A DNA stretch of 64,000 nt from Seonamhaeicola sediminis (GTDB taxonomy: Bacteria; Bacteroidota; Bacteroidia; Flavobacteriales; Flavobacteriaceae). This document shows positions 10,105 through 20,335 of the stretch, piece by piece (within the stretch, counting starts at the first letter, position 1; each line of letters begins with the position of its first letter). The DNA is taken from contig NZ_SMZJ02000009.1 in NCBI RefSeq assembly GCF_004358095.2, positions 1 through 64,000 on the forward strand, in the 5' to 3' direction. The notes beneath the pieces were generated by a model. It was not told the DNA's origin. It ran no database searches and saw only the letters and a program-made list of their open reading frames with translations. The position numbers were made by a program, and so were the translations under genes.

Positions 10105-11016
10105 TTAATCCCTAATTAATGGCATAGTTGTACACCGAAGTAAGCCTTCTTGCTTACCTATTTCAGCATACGGAACCTCTTCAACGGTAAAACCTTGCTT
10201 ACGCAACCAATTATTTAACCTAGTAAAGTTCTGCTCAGAAATAATAACATCCTCTGAAATTGAAAAAATATTACTATACATATCATACATTTCATCCTGA
10301 GTGATTTCAAACATATTTTCTTTACCAAAAAAGTTAACCAACCATTCATAATCACTTTCAATTAAAAAACCGTTTTTATGAATAATAGCTTTACCCTTTC
10401 CAATAGGTTGAAAGCAACAATCTAAATGCAATGCATTTTCTTTAGGATTCGTGTTAGATTTCCGTAATTCAAAGGCTTTTATCTTTTTATGAGGAAATAA
10501 CTCTTGAATAGCATTAACTGCCTGTATATTGGTTCTTGCAGTAATTATGTTTGGGTAATCTTTACCTGTGTAGGTGCCTATAAAAATATAATCGTTCCAT
10601 GGCATTACATCACCCCCTTCAACATGGCACTCCTTTGGCAAAATAATTCTGTTCTTTTTTTCTATCTTATTCCATACATATCTAATAGCTTCAATTTCTT
10701 TATCTCTATTAGGCAGTATGTTAGCTTTAATGACCTTATCCTCAATCACAAAAGCAATATCTCTAGAAAAAATCTGGTTACAATCTTTCAAAACATCAGG
10801 TCTGTAAACGGTAACATCGTATTTTTTAAAAACTTCAGCAACTGCTTCCATTTCTAAAATCATGTCTTCTTCTTTCGGATACGTTCCAGCTATTACATGT
10901 TGAATACTTTTAGGGTCATAACATTCTTCAACTTTAGGGGTTGGCCCACAACTTTTAGCTGTTCCTAAAACCACAGCTCTTAACCTAGATGTTTCATTTT
11001 GAATGTTAAGTTGCAT
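10105..11016 (-). CDS. amidinotransferase-fold hydrolase (DDAH / arginine deiminase-like)
   Basis: A 303-residue guanidino-modifying enzyme (GME) superfamily member. The catalytic set is intact: Asp86 in FSRD, Glu133 in HVEGGD, His197 in ALHLDC and the nucleophile Cys295 in LLRCTTMP near the C-terminus, exactly as in dimethylarginine dimethylaminohydrolases and arginine deiminases. The substrate is probably a guanidino or ureido compound such as an arginine derivative; which one is not visible. The gene stands alone on the minus strand, convergent with ppk2. A -7 box lies about 38 nt upstream. Confidence 0.85.
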   Translation of the reverse strand: MQLNIQNETSRLRAVVLGTAKSCGPTPKVEECYDPKSIQHVIAGTYPKEEDMILEMEAVAEVFKKYDVTVYRPDVLKDCNQIFSRDIAFVIEDKVIKANILPNRDKEIEAIRYVWNKIEKKNRIILPKECHVEGGDVMPWNDYIFIGTYTGKDYPNIITARTNIQAVNAIQELFPHKKIKAFELRKSNTNPKENALHLDCCFQPIGKGKAIIHKNGFLIESDYEWLVNFFGKENMFEITQDEMYDMYSNIFSISEDVIISEQNFTRLNNWLRKQGFTVEEVPYAEIGKQEGLLRCTTMPLIRD

Positions 11017-11053
11017 ATAAAGCTCAAAAAAAAAAAATTAGATTCTAAAGTTT

Positions 11054-11061
11054 CAAAACTA
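11054..11061 (-). promoter_or_regulatory. -7 promoter box for the amidinotransferase-fold gene
   Basis: TAGTTTTG on the minus strand matches TAnnTTTG, 37 nt before the start codon. No -33 TTTG at the right spacing. Confidence 0.35.
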
Positions 11062-11107
11062 ATGATAAAAAAGTTGACTTTTGGAATTTACATAAAAATA
11101 ACTCGGT

Positions 11108-11142
11108 AAAAAGAAAAGCTTCATAGAAAAACTATGAAGCTT
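11108..11142 (-). terminator. intrinsic terminator after gltA
   Basis: An 11-bp perfect stem (11116-11126 with 11132-11142), 5-nt loop, and on the minus strand a TTCTTTTT tail. It lies 24 bp beyond the gltA stop. Confidence 0.85.
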
Positions 11143-11166
11143 AATATTTATAAAAAAAATTAAATT

Positions 11167-12453
11167 TTATCTTTCCTCTATTGGCACAAAAGATCTTTTG
11201 GTTGCTCCTATATAAAGTTGTCTTGGTCTACCAATAGGCTCTTTACGTAAACGCATTTCTCGCCATTGAGCAATCCAACCAGGTAAACGCCCTATAGCAA
11301 ACATTACCGTAAACATTTCAACAGGTATTTCCATAGCTCTGTAAATGATACCTGAATAAAAATCTACATTAGGATATAATTTTCTATCAACAAAATATTG
11401 ATCTTCTAAGGCTTCTTTTTCTAAACCTTTAGCAATTTCTAAAATAGGATCTTCAATTCCTAAGTCATGTAATACTTGATCTGCTGCCTTTTTAATGATT
11501 CTAGCTCTGGGGTCGAAATTTTTATAAACTCGATGTCCAAATCCCATTAAACGGAATGGATCTGATTTATCTTTGGCTTTAGCCATGTATTTTTTTGTAT
11601 CTCCGCCATCAGCTTCAATAGCCTTAAGCATTTCCAAAACTGCTTGGTTAGCTCCTCCATGTAGTGGTCCCCATAATGCAGAAATTCCAGCTGATATTGA
11701 AGCAAACAAACCTGCATGAGAGGATCCAACTATCCTAACAGTAGATGTTGAACAGTTTTGCTCATGGTCTGCGTGTAAAATTAATAACTTATCCATTGCA
11801 TTCACTAGAACAGGGTTTTGAACGTAGCAGCTATTTGGTCTTGAAAACATCATTTTTAAAAGGTTTTCAACATACCCTAGGGAATTATCACCATAATCTA
11901 AGGGTAATCCTTGCTTTTTGCGCATAGTCCATGCTACTAATACAGGCATTTTCCCTAAAATGCGCACCACAGATTTATACATGTCTTCCTCTGAATTTAC
12001 GTTAACCGAGGAGGGATTAAATGCTGTTAGTGCACTTGTTAAAGAAGAGATAACACCCATTGGATGCGCTGCCTTTGGGAAAGCATCTAGTATTTTCTTT
12101 ACATCTTCATCTACTGCAGACTCTTTCTTGATATCATTATGAAACTTATCACTCTGTTCTTTGGTAGGCAACTCACCAAAAATCAATAAATATGCTACCT
12201 CTAAGAAATCTGCTTTTTCCGCTAATTCTTCAATTGCATAACCTCTGTATCTTAATATTCCCTTTTCACCATCCAGAAAAGTAATAGCACTTTCGCAAGA
12301 TCCTGTATTTTTATACCCAGAATCTAAAGTGATATAACCATTTGTTGAAGTTCTAAGGTTTTTAATATCTATTGCAACTTCATTTTCCGTCCCTTCAACT
12401 AAAGGAAATTCATATTTTTTACCTTCTATTTCTAAGGTTGCAGTTTTTGCCAT
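11167..12453 (-). CDS. gltA: citrate synthase, bacterial GltA type
   Basis: Condenses acetyl-CoA and oxaloacetate to citrate, the first TCA step. The start is placed at 12453 (MAKTATLEI), giving 428 residues, the usual length for the hexameric bacterial type; the reading frame is open 25 codons further upstream but that part has no family similarity. Catalytic residues are His265 (GPLHGGANQ), His307 (GFGHRVY) and Asp364 (NVDFYSG), matching E. coli His264/His305/Asp362. A second, quite different citrate synthase gene lies 181 bp upstream in the same direction, separated by a hairpin. Confidence 0.95.
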   Translation of the reverse strand: MAKTATLEIEGKKYEFPLVEGTENEVAIDIKNLRTSTNGYITLDSGYKNTGSCESAITFLDGEKGILRYRGYAIEELAEKADFLEVAYLLIFGELPTKEQSDKFHNDIKKESAVDEDVKKILDAFPKAAHPMGVISSLTSALTAFNPSSVNVNSEEDMYKSVVRILGKMPVLVAWTMRKKQGLPLDYGDNSLGYVENLLKMMFSRPNSCYVQNPVLVNAMDKLLILHADHEQNCSTSTVRIVGSSHAGLFASISAGISALWGPLHGGANQAVLEMLKAIEADGGDTKKYMAKAKDKSDPFRLMGFGHRVYKNFDPRARIIKKAADQVLHDLGIEDPILEIAKGLEKEALEDQYFVDRKLYPNVDFYSGIIYRAMEIPVEMFTVMFAIGRLPGWIAQWREMRLRKEPIGRPRQLYIGATKRSFVPIEER

Positions 12454-12574
12454 AAGTTCAAGTAAATTTATTTTGTTTAAGCGGAGCGCTAAATTACAAA
12501 AAAAGGCCTTATTATTAAAGTTTATCAATAATGATATTAGATAAATTAGGCATATTCAAAATTGATAGCAAATA

Positions 12575-12609
12575 AATAAAGTGATTATTAAAAAAATAAT
12601 CACTTTATT
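12575..12609 (-). terminator. hairpin terminator between the two citrate synthase genes
   Basis: Perfect 15-bp AT-rich stem (12575-12589 with 12595-12609) and a T5 loop on the minus strand. The tail is only partly T-rich, so termination may be incomplete. Confidence 0.65.
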
Positions 12610-12634
12610 GTTTATTCAAAAAAAACGGTAAATG

Positions 12635-13963
12635 TTAATTTGTACTTACAAACTCTTTAGTAGACCCAACCATTTTTTCTAACATATCTGTAGTTACAGA
12701 TTTAGGCCTTTCTAAAGGGTAACCTAGTGCTCTATCCCAAATAATATTTGATAAAACACCAATTGATCTGCCAATGGCAAACAAAACTGTATAAAAGTCG
12801 TATTCTGTAATTCCATAATGCCATTGTACAACCCCTGATTGAGCATCAACATTTGGCCATGGGTTTTTTGCTTTACCTTGTTCTCGTAAAATATCTGGAA
12901 CAACTTTGTATAAGGCATCCACGTACTTAAACAATTCATCATCAGGCATGTGTTTTAAACAAAATTCTCTTTGAACTGTATATCTGGGATCTGTTTTTCT
13001 TAAAACTGCATGGCCGTAACCTGGAATGACTTGCCCTCTGTTTAAGGTGTCCCATACGTATTGTTTCATTTCATCCTCATTAGGTAATTTACCATCCATT
13101 TGATTTCTCAACCCTTGCAACCATCTTAAAACTTCTTGGTTTGCCAATCCATGTAAAGGTCCGGCTAGACCATTAATCATTGCTGATATTGAATAGTACA
13201 CATCAGATAAAGTACTAGCCACTAAATGCCCCGTATGAGCACTAACATTACCACTTTCATGATCTGCATGAATAATGAAATACATCCTAGATACATCATC
13301 ATATGGTTTATCCTTACCCATCATATAAGCAAAATTTGCCCCTAAATCCATAGATGGATCAGGGTAACGATGGCCTTTTCCTTTTTGATATAATTTATTA
13401 TAAATATAAGCACCTATTAAAGGCATTTTGGCTATTAAGTTAGTAGCATCTTCAAATGTACTATCCCAGTAATCCATTTTATTGAGTCCTTGCTTGTATT
13501 TTACATTAAAATGAGACTCCCTTTCCAAACTCATAACTGCCGCAGAAAGAATTGCCATAGGGTGACTTTCACTAGGAAAAGAGTCTATAACATCCCATAC
13601 ATAACGTGGTACAATTCGGCGATTCCTGAAGGTTACCATAAGCTCTTCAACTTCTTCTTTTGAAGGCATTTCTCCTGTCAACAACAAATAATAAAGTCCT
13701 TCTACATATGGCATTTCTGCGCCTTCAGCCTTTGGTAATTTACTCAATACTTCCTGAAGCGTATACCCCCTGTAACGAATACCTTCATAAGGATCTAAAT
13801 ATGATATATCAGTAACAAGGCTCTTTATACCTCTCATACCACCAATTATTTGAGATACTTTAACCTCATCTATAACTGTATCTCCACTTTCCTTTAAAAG
13901 TTTAGTTGTTCGTTTTCTATGATCGAGAATCTTTTGATATAGGGTATCTTTCAACTTACTCAT
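12635..13963 (-). CDS. citrate synthase, eukaryotic (mitochondrial) type
   Basis: A 442-residue Si-citrate synthase of the mitochondrial family, not a copy of its neighbour GltA. Long stretches follow the animal mitochondrial enzyme, e.g. GNVSAHT, NGLAGPLHGLANQEVL, GYGHAVLRKTDPRYT and PWPNVDA. The catalytic triad His271, His318 and Asp373 is nearly at the numbering of the pig enzyme (274, 320, 375). The enzyme should be a dimer in the cytoplasm. The family is known from some bacteria, including Bacteroidota, so lateral origin is possible but not proven. No TAnnTTTG box was found upstream. Confidence 0.93.
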   Translation of the reverse strand: MSKLKDTLYQKILDHRKRTTKLLKESGDTVIDEVKVSQIIGGMRGIKSLVTDISYLDPYEGIRYRGYTLQEVLSKLPKAEGAEMPYVEGLYYLLLTGEMPSKEEVEELMVTFRNRRIVPRYVWDVIDSFPSESHPMAILSAAVMSLERESHFNVKYKQGLNKMDYWDSTFEDATNLIAKMPLIGAYIYNKLYQKGKGHRYPDPSMDLGANFAYMMGKDKPYDDVSRMYFIIHADHESGNVSAHTGHLVASTLSDVYYSISAMINGLAGPLHGLANQEVLRWLQGLRNQMDGKLPNEDEMKQYVWDTLNRGQVIPGYGHAVLRKTDPRYTVQREFCLKHMPDDELFKYVDALYKVVPDILREQGKAKNPWPNVDAQSGVVQWHYGITEYDFYTVLFAIGRSIGVLSNIIWDRALGYPLERPKSVTTDMLEKMVGSTKEFVSTN

Positions 13964-14096
13964 GACATGTTATGATATTAGATTATTAAAAAGGGAGCTT
14001 TATAAAATTATCATACTTTTAACAATTAAAATATGATATTTATCACAAAATGAATTAGTTATTATTAATTATAAAAATTAAAACTCAAGTATCAAG

Positions 14097-14136
14097 AAAA
14101 CAAAAAGGCCAAATTCAAATTTTGAATTTGGCCTTT
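14097..14136 (-). terminator. intrinsic terminator after eno
   Basis: A near-complete palindrome, arms 14104-14119 and 14121-14136, with a TTGTTTTC tail on the minus strand, 20 bp beyond the eno stop. Confidence 0.85.
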
Positions 14137-14155
14137 CATTATTATTAAAACTAAG

Positions 14156-15466
<1,311 letters not shown>

Positions 15467-15475
15467 TTAATACTT

Positions 15476-15483
15476 CAAATTTA
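15476..15483 (-). promoter_or_regulatory. -7 promoter box for eno
   Basis: TAAATTTG on the minus strand matches TAnnTTTG; a weak CTG -33 analogue lies 21 nt upstream (around 15505-15507). Confidence 0.5.
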
Positions 15484-15601
15484 CGGCTAAATCTTGTTTT
15501 TTTTCAGATGTTTTAAAAGAATTTAGCAAAATAACATCTATAACGTTTTAGTAAAACTTAATCCTTAAAAAACAATTAGTTACAGGTTAAATACTAATGT
15601 T

Positions 15602-16705
15602 TTATTTTTTTATATTCTCAATAAATTGATCGAATAAATACGATGAATCATGAGGTCCTGGACTTGCTTCAGGATGATACTGAACAGAGAATACATTTTT
15701 ATTCTTCATTGCTAATCCTGCCAAGGTATTATCATTTAAATGAACGTGTGTAACTTCTAGATCTGGATTAGCTTCTGCCTCTTCTCTGTTTACAGCAAAC
15801 CCATGGTTTTGAGAAGTAATCTCGCCTTTACCTGTTATAAGATTTTTTACAGGATGATTAATACCTCTGTGTCCGTTATACATTTTATAAGTAGATACAT
15901 TATTAGCAATAGCAATTACCTGGTGCCCTAAACAGATTCCAAACAGCGGTAAATTTCTTTTGATAACTTCTTTAGCAATTGCCTGTGCATCAACTAAAGG
16001 TTCTGGGTCTCCAGGTCCGTTTGACAAGAAATAACCATCTGGATTAAAAGCTTCTAAATCTTCAAACTTAGAGTTGTATGGAAACACCTTTATATAACAG
16101 TCTCTACTTGCAATATTTCTTAAAATATTTTTCTTTATACCAATGTCTAAAGCCGCTACTTTGTAAGTTGCATTTTCATCTCCAAAGTAGTAAGGCTCTT
16201 TTGTGGATACTTTTGATGCCAACTCCAAACCTTCCATACTAGGCACTTCTGCCAATTGCTTTTTTAAACCTTCAATATCTTCAACTTCGGTACTTATAAC
16301 TGCATTCATTGCACCATGTTCTCTAATGTAACTTACAAGCGCTCTTGTATCAACATCAGAGACTGCAAATAAGTTGTTTTTGTTCAAAAAGTCTTCTAGA
16401 GAGCCATCAGCTGCATCACGTGAGTAATCATAGCTAAAGTTTTTAACAATTAGACCAGAAATTTTAATAGAATCTGATTCTACTTCATCTTCATTGGTTC
16501 CGTAATTACCAATATGTGCATTAGTAGCTACCATTAACTGCCCGAAATATGATGGATCAGTGAAAATCTCCTGATAACCTGTCATTCCGGTGTTAAAACA
16601 TACTTCTCCAAATGCTGTTCCTTGTTTGTTACCTACTGCTTTTCCGTAAAAAATGGTGCCATCTGCTAAAATAACTACGGCATCTTTCTTTTTTTGATAT
16701 TTCAT
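15602..16705 (-). CDS. carA: carbamoyl-phosphate synthase small subunit
   Basis: The glutaminase subunit that passes ammonia to CarB for pyrimidine and arginine synthesis. In 367 residues it has the N-terminal CPSase domain (DGTIFYGKAVG, TGMTGYQEI) and a C-terminal class I glutamine amidotransferase domain. The nucleophile Cys is in FGICLGHQ (about 257-264) and the His/Glu pair in QYHPEASPGPHD (about 343-354). carB is not in the window. It lies between the ribosomal terminator and eno; I see no -7 box, so it may rely on read-through from rplQ. Confidence 0.96.
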   Translation of the reverse strand: MKYQKKKDAVVILADGTIFYGKAVGNKQGTAFGEVCFNTGMTGYQEIFTDPSYFGQLMVATNAHIGNYGTNEDEVESDSIKISGLIVKNFSYDYSRDAADGSLEDFLNKNNLFAVSDVDTRALVSYIREHGAMNAVISTEVEDIEGLKKQLAEVPSMEGLELASKVSTKEPYYFGDENATYKVAALDIGIKKNILRNIASRDCYIKVFPYNSKFEDLEAFNPDGYFLSNGPGDPEPLVDAQAIAKEVIKRNLPLFGICLGHQVIAIANNVSTYKMYNGHRGINHPVKNLITGKGEITSQNHGFAVNREEAEANPDLEVTHVHLNDNTLAGLAMKNKNVFSVQYHPEASPGPHDSSYLFDQFIENIKK

Positions 16706-16753
16706 CTTAATTTTTATGAGATTCCCCTAGAGGAAAAAGTTTTACAAAAATTC

Positions 16754-16788
16754 AAAAAAAAAGGATAAACTAAAAATAGTTTATCCTT
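16754..16788 (-). terminator. terminator of the ribosomal superoperon (after rplQ)
   Basis: Perfect 12-bp stem (16761-16772 with 16777-16788), A4 loop, then seven T on the minus strand. It lies 24 bp past the rplQ stop. Confidence 0.88.
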
Positions 16789-16812
16789 ATTATATTAAAT
16801 GCTTATTAACAT

Positions 16813-17292
16813 TTATTCTTCCTCTTCGTTAGTTGCTGTATTCTCAACTACAGGAGCCGCTGCAGCTGGTTTGCTACCTCCACGTCTACTACGTCTGGTA
16901 GTCTTTTTCTTAGGTGTATCTGCATTGTAGATTTCATTGTAATCTACCAACTCAATCATAGCCATATCAGCGTTGTCACCTAAACGGTTTCCTAACTTAA
17001 TGATTCTTGTGTAACCACCTGGTCTGTCACCAACTTTTACTGCTACTTCTCTGAATAACTCAGTTACCGCATCTTTTTGTCTTAATTTACTAAAAACAAT
17101 ACGTCTGTTGTGCGTAGTGTCTTCTTTAGATTTAGTAACTAGTGGCTCAACAAATTGTTTTAAAGCTTTTGCTTTTGCAACCGTAGTATTAATACGCTTG
17201 TGTTCTATTAAAGAACAAGCCATATTAGCCAACATTGCCTTTCTGTGAGCAGTTTTTCTACCTAAATGGTTGATTTTTTTTCCGTGTCTCAT
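16813..17292 (-). CDS. rplQ: 50S ribosomal protein L17
   Basis: Large-subunit protein near the peptide exit tunnel. The N-terminal [20 protein letters not shown] block is the L17 signature. At 159 residues it is longer than the roughly 120-residue norm because of a C-terminal tail (about 125-159) of Lys/Arg followed by Ala/Pro and a Glu run, a low-complexity extension frequent in this phylum. Last gene of the superoperon, 73 bp after rpoA, followed by a strong terminator. Confidence 0.97.
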   Translation of the reverse strand: MRHGKKINHLGRKTAHRKAMLANMACSLIEHKRINTTVAKAKALKQFVEPLVTKSKEDTTHNRRIVFSKLRQKDAVTELFREVAVKVGDRPGGYTRIIKLGNRLGDNADMAMIELVDYNEIYNADTPKKKTTRRSRRGGSKPAAAAPVVENTATNEEEE

Positions 17293-17365
17293 GACATTTG
17301 TTTTAAACCTTTATCTTGCTACCACTCTTTTTGAGGAGCAAATTATAAAGGAGTTATTAATTTAT

Positions 17366-18358
17366 TTAATCTTTATCTAATTTATACTTACTTAAGTCCA
17401 TCCCAAAACTTAACCCTTTAACGTTTACAAGCTCTTCAAGCTCTGTTAAAGACTTTTTACCAAAGTTTCTGAATTTCATTAAATCATTTTTATTGAATGA
17501 TACTAAATCTCCTAACGTATCTACTTCTGCTGCTTTTAAACAATTAAGTGCACGAACAGATAAATCCATATCTATCAGTTTTGTTTTAAGTAACTGACGC
17601 ATGTGCAACGATTCTTCATCATATGTTTCAGTTTGTGCAATTTCATCAGCCTCCAATGTTATTCTCTCATCAGAGAACAACATAAAGTGATGTATTAATG
17701 TTTTTGCTGCCTCTGTTAAAGCATCTTGCGGAGTGATAGAACCATCGGTTAAAATTTCAAAAACCAATTTTTCGTAATCTGTTTTTTGCTCAACACGATA
17801 ATTTTCAATGCTATATTTAACATTCTTTATTGGTGTATAAACAGAATCAGTAAAGATAGTTCCTACCGGTGCTGCAGCTTTTTTGTTTTCTTCTGCAGGC
17901 ACATAACCTCTTCCTTTTTCAATAGTAATTTCTAGATTTAGATTTACTTTAGGATCTAAATTACAAATTACCAGCTCTGTATTTAAAACTTGAAAACCAG
18001 AAATAAACTTTTGGAAATCACCAGCGGTAATTCTCTCTTGACCAGAAATTGAAATTGAAACTGACTCGTTATCAATATCGTCTATCTGTCTTTTAAAACG
18101 TGCTTGTTTTAAATTTAAAATAATTTCTGTAACATCTTCAACTACACCAGGAATTGTAGAAAACTCGTGGTCTACACCTTCAATTCTTACAGAAGTAATT
18201 GCAAACCCTTCTAAAGAAGAAAGCAACACTCTTCTAAGCGCATTACCAACTGTTAATCCGTAACCAGGTTCTAAAGGACGAAATTCGAATTTCCCTTCAA
18301 AATCTGTGGAATCAATCATGATTACTTTGTCGGGCTTTTGAAAACTAAAAACTGCCAT
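17366..18358 (-). CDS. rpoA: DNA-directed RNA polymerase subunit alpha
   Basis: Assembly platform of RNA polymerase. The 330 residues comprise the N-terminal dimerisation domain ([22 protein letters not shown] at about 31-52) and the C-terminal domain (about 250-330) with the helix-hairpin-helix [16 protein letters not shown] and [12 protein letters not shown] middle segment (about 155-185, including an Asn-Lys-Lys-Ala-Ala stretch) links the halves. The 97-bp spacer from rpsD holds a nested hairpin. Confidence 0.98.
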   Translation of the reverse strand: MAVFSFQKPDKVIMIDSTDFEGKFEFRPLEPGYGLTVGNALRRVLLSSLEGFAITSVRIEGVDHEFSTIPGVVEDVTEIILNLKQARFKRQIDDIDNESVSISISGQERITAGDFQKFISGFQVLNTELVICNLDPKVNLNLEITIEKGRGYVPAEENKKAAAPVGTIFTDSVYTPIKNVKYSIENYRVEQKTDYEKLVFEILTDGSITPQDALTEAAKTLIHHFMLFSDERITLEADEIAQTETYDEESLHMRQLLKTKLIDMDLSVRALNCLKAAEVDTLGDLVSFNKNDLMKFRNFGKKSLTELEELVNVKGLSFGMDLSKYKLDKD

Positions 18359-18380
18359 ATTTTTTCTTCGTTTTAATTGT

Positions 18381-18463
18381 TATTTAGTTGCGCGGTCTAT
18401 AAGTTTGAAGAAGAACAAATAGACCCTTTGGCTAAATACCAATATTGTTAATTTATTATTTAG
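18381..18463 (-). promoter_or_regulatory. nested hairpin with alternative pairing before rpoA
   Basis: In the rpsD-rpoA spacer an outer 7-bp stem (18381-18387 with 18432-18438) encloses an inner 7-bp stem (18394-18400 with 18419-18425). The segment 18432-18438 is also perfectly complementary to 18457-18463, which overlaps the rpsD stop codon, so two folds exclude each other. A regulatory role is inference. Confidence 0.4.
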
Positions 18464-19061
18464 AGTATAATTCGACGATGAATTGCTCGTTAATATTTTC
18501 TGGGATTTGAATTCTAGCAGGAACAGAAACATACGTTCCTTCTTTAGTTTCATTATTCCAAGTAATCCACTCATAAACTTGAGATGCGTTTGAAAGTGAA
18601 TTTTGAATAACTTCTAAAGATTTAGATTTTTCTCTAACACCTACAACATCTCCAGCTTTTAATTGGTAAGAAGGGATGTTAACCACATCTCCATTTACAG
18701 TAATATGTCTGTGAGATACTAATTGACGTGCTCCGCTTCTTGAAGGTGCAACTCCCATTCTGTACACTACGTTATCTAAACGAGATTCACATAATTGTAA
18801 TAACACTTCACCTGTAATACCTTGAGCGGCTCTTGCTTTTTTAAATAAACCTCTAAACTGACGCTCTAAAACACCATAAGTGTATTTTGCCTTTTGTTTT
18901 TCGGCTAATTGAATTGCATACTCAGACTTTTTGCCACGGCGTCTGTTATTTCCATGTTGACCTGGAGGATAATTTCTTTTTTCAAAAGACTTATCTTCTC
19001 CAAAAATAGCTTCACCAAATTTTCTAGCTATTTTAGTTTTAGGACCAGTATATCTTGCCAT
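18456..19061 (-). CDS. rpsD: 30S ribosomal protein S4
   Basis: Primary 16S-binding protein that nucleates 30S assembly. 201 residues; N-terminal [16 protein letters not shown], then the S4 RNA-binding domain with [23 protein letters not shown] and DVVNIPSY. The N-terminal region lacks the four-Cys zinc knuckle found in many S4 proteins, so it is the zinc-free form. Preceded by a 184-bp spacer with its own terminator and -7 box, suggesting that it starts a sub-operon rpsD-rpoA-rplQ. Confidence 0.97.
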   Translation of the reverse strand: MARYTGPKTKIARKFGEAIFGEDKSFEKRNYPPGQHGNNRRRGKKSEYAIQLAEKQKAKYTYGVLERQFRGLFKKARAAQGITGEVLLQLCESRLDNVVYRMGVAPSRSGARQLVSHRHITVNGDVVNIPSYQLKAGDVVGVREKSKSLEVIQNSLSNASQVYEWITWNNETKEGTYVSVPARIQIPENINEQFIVELYSK

Positions 19062-19166
19062 TTTAAATTATTTTAAGAGAGGTTATGAATTAAGGTCTTA
19101 ATCTTATCCTTCGACAACCATATTATCTCTTGTTGATACTTGTTTTAATAAAAATTTTTCAGTTTG

Positions 19167-19174
19167 CAAATTTA
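19167..19174 (-). promoter_or_regulatory. -7 promoter box for rpsD-rpoA-rplQ
   Basis: TAAATTTG on the minus strand matches TAnnTTTG. It sits just downstream of a terminator stem and would give rpsD a leader of about 100 nt. The -33 element is not obvious. Confidence 0.5.
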
Positions 19175-19177
19175 TGC

Positions 19178-19217
19178 AAAAAATTAATACCATCTGTTAA
19201 TCAGATGATATTAATTT
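19178..19217 (-). terminator. terminator between rpsK and rpsD
   Basis: 16-bp stem with one mismatch (19181-19196 with 19202-19217), 5-nt loop, and on the minus strand a run of six T. A second hairpin (19230-19236 with 19241-19247) overlaps the rpsK stop codon. Confidence 0.65.
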
Positions 19218-19245
19218 TTAACTTATAAAAATCACTTTTTAGTGA

Positions 19246-19635
19246 TTAAACTCTTCTTCTTTTAGGAGGTCTACATCCATTATGTGGCAATGGCGTAACA
19301 TCAATGATTTCAGTTACCTCAATACCTGCATTGTGAATAGAACGAATAGCAGACTCTCTACCATTACCAGGACCTTTTACATATACCTTTACTTTTTTCA
19401 ACCCAGCTTCTTGTGCTACATTAGCAGCATCTTCAGCAGCCAATTGAGCCGCATAAGGTGTGTTTTTCTTAGATCCTCTAAAACCCATCTTACCAGCAGA
19501 TGACCATGATATTACATCACCTTTTTTGTTGGTAAGAGACACAATAATGTTATTGAAAGAGGCTGTAATGTGTGCCTCTCCTATAGAGTCAACAATAACT
19601 TTACGTTTTTTTGTTTTTGTACTTGTTTTTGCCAT
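19246..19635 (-). CDS. rpsK: 30S ribosomal protein S11
   Basis: Platform protein of the small subunit. 129 residues with [14 protein letters not shown] (about 22-35), [20 protein letters not shown] (45-64) and the C-terminal [17 protein letters not shown]. Directly upstream of the start codon lies one copy of a 73-bp repeat that also precedes rpsM. Confidence 0.98.
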   Translation of the reverse strand: MAKTSTKTKKRKVIVDSIGEAHITASFNNIIVSLTNKKGDVISWSSAGKMGFRGSKKNTPYAAQLAAEDAANVAQEAGLKKVKVYVKGPGNGRESAIRSIHNAGIEVTEIIDVTPLPHNGCRPPKRRRV

Positions 19636-19640
19636 ATTTC

Positions 19641-19713
19641 TTTAGTTTCTAGCTGTTAGCTTTTAGTTGTTAGAATCCTAAACATTGCTATTTCAAACAG
19701 ATTCATCTAACGT
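19641..19713 (-). repeat. 73-bp leader repeat, copy 1 (before rpsK)
   Basis: Matches 20114-20186 over 73 bp with a single C/T difference. It ends 5 nt from the rpsK start codon and includes the short internal repeat AGTTGTTAG (plus-strand reading). Same orientation and same position relative to the following gene as copy 2. Confidence 0.9.
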
Positions 19714-19738
19714 CTAAATACTAATATCTTGTTATTTA

Positions 19739-20107
19739 TTATGCTTTTTTCTTATTAGCAACTGTTTTTCTTCTACCTTTTCTGGTTCTAGAGTTGTTTT
19801 TTGTACGTTGACCTCTTAATGGTAAACCAGCTCTATGACGAATACCTCTAAAACATCCAATATCCATTAAACGTTTAATGTTTAATTGAGTTTCAGAACG
19901 TAACTCACCTTCGATAGTGTAAGCCGCTATGGCTTCACGGATACCGCTAATTTGATCATCATTCCAATCTTGAACTTTGATGTCTTGATCAACTTTAGCA
20001 GTTTCTAAAATTTCTTGTGCTCTACTTTTACCTACTCCGTAGATATAAGTTAAAGCAATTACTCCTCTTTTGTGTTTTGGTATATCTACACCTGCAATTC
20101 TTGCCAT
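19739..20107 (-). CDS. rpsM: 30S ribosomal protein S13
   Basis: Head protein of the small subunit contacting the P-site tRNA and L5. 122 residues: [25 protein letters not shown] at the N-terminus, the helix-turn-helix region in the middle, and the basic tail [21 protein letters not shown]. The second copy of the 73-bp repeat lies 6 nt upstream of its start. Confidence 0.98.
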   Translation of the reverse strand: MARIAGVDIPKHKRGVIALTYIYGVGKSRAQEILETAKVDQDIKVQDWNDDQISGIREAIAAYTIEGELRSETQLNIKRLMDIGCFRGIRHRAGLPLRGQRTKNNSRTRKGRRKTVANKKKA

Positions 20108-20113
20108 ATTGTT

Positions 20114-20186
20114 TTTAGTTTCTAGTTGTTAGCTTTTAGTTGTTAGAATCCTAAACATTGCTATTTCAAACAGATTCATCTAACGT
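20114..20186 (-). repeat. 73-bp leader repeat, copy 2 (before rpsM)
   Basis: Direct repeat of 19641-19713 (72 of 73 identical), ending 6 nt from the rpsM start codon. The pair probably arose by duplication of an untranslated leader. Confidence 0.9.
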
Positions 20187-20210
20187 ATAAAAAACTAATG
20201 ACTTATTTTT

Positions 20211-20327
20211 TTAACCTTGTCTTTGTTTAAATCTAGGATTCTTTTTGTTTATCACATAAAGCCTTCCTTTTCTACGCACAATTTTACAATCTGCGCTTCT
20301 TTTTTTAACTGATGCTCTTACTTTCAT
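20211..20327 (-). CDS. rpmJ: 50S ribosomal protein L36
   Basis: A 38-residue protein ([14 protein letters not shown]..., ending FKQRQG), below the usual ORF-length cutoff but unmistakable in sequence and place between infA and rpsM. Of the zinc ligands of the classical C+ form only one Cys remains (Cys14), so this is a zinc-free L36. S4 and S14 in this window are likewise zinc-free. Confidence 0.95.
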   Translation of the reverse strand: MKVRASVKKRSADCKIVRRKGRLYVINKKNPRFKQRQG

Positions 20328-20335
20328 AATTCTAT

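Noticed and set aside
12454-12528. 25-codon upstream extension of gltA
   Set aside because: The family begins at MAKTATLEI; the extra codons have no similarity and resemble untranslated sequence.
11167-13963. Recent tandem duplication of one citrate synthase gene
   Set aside because: The two proteins belong to different citrate synthase families and share only the catalytic motifs.
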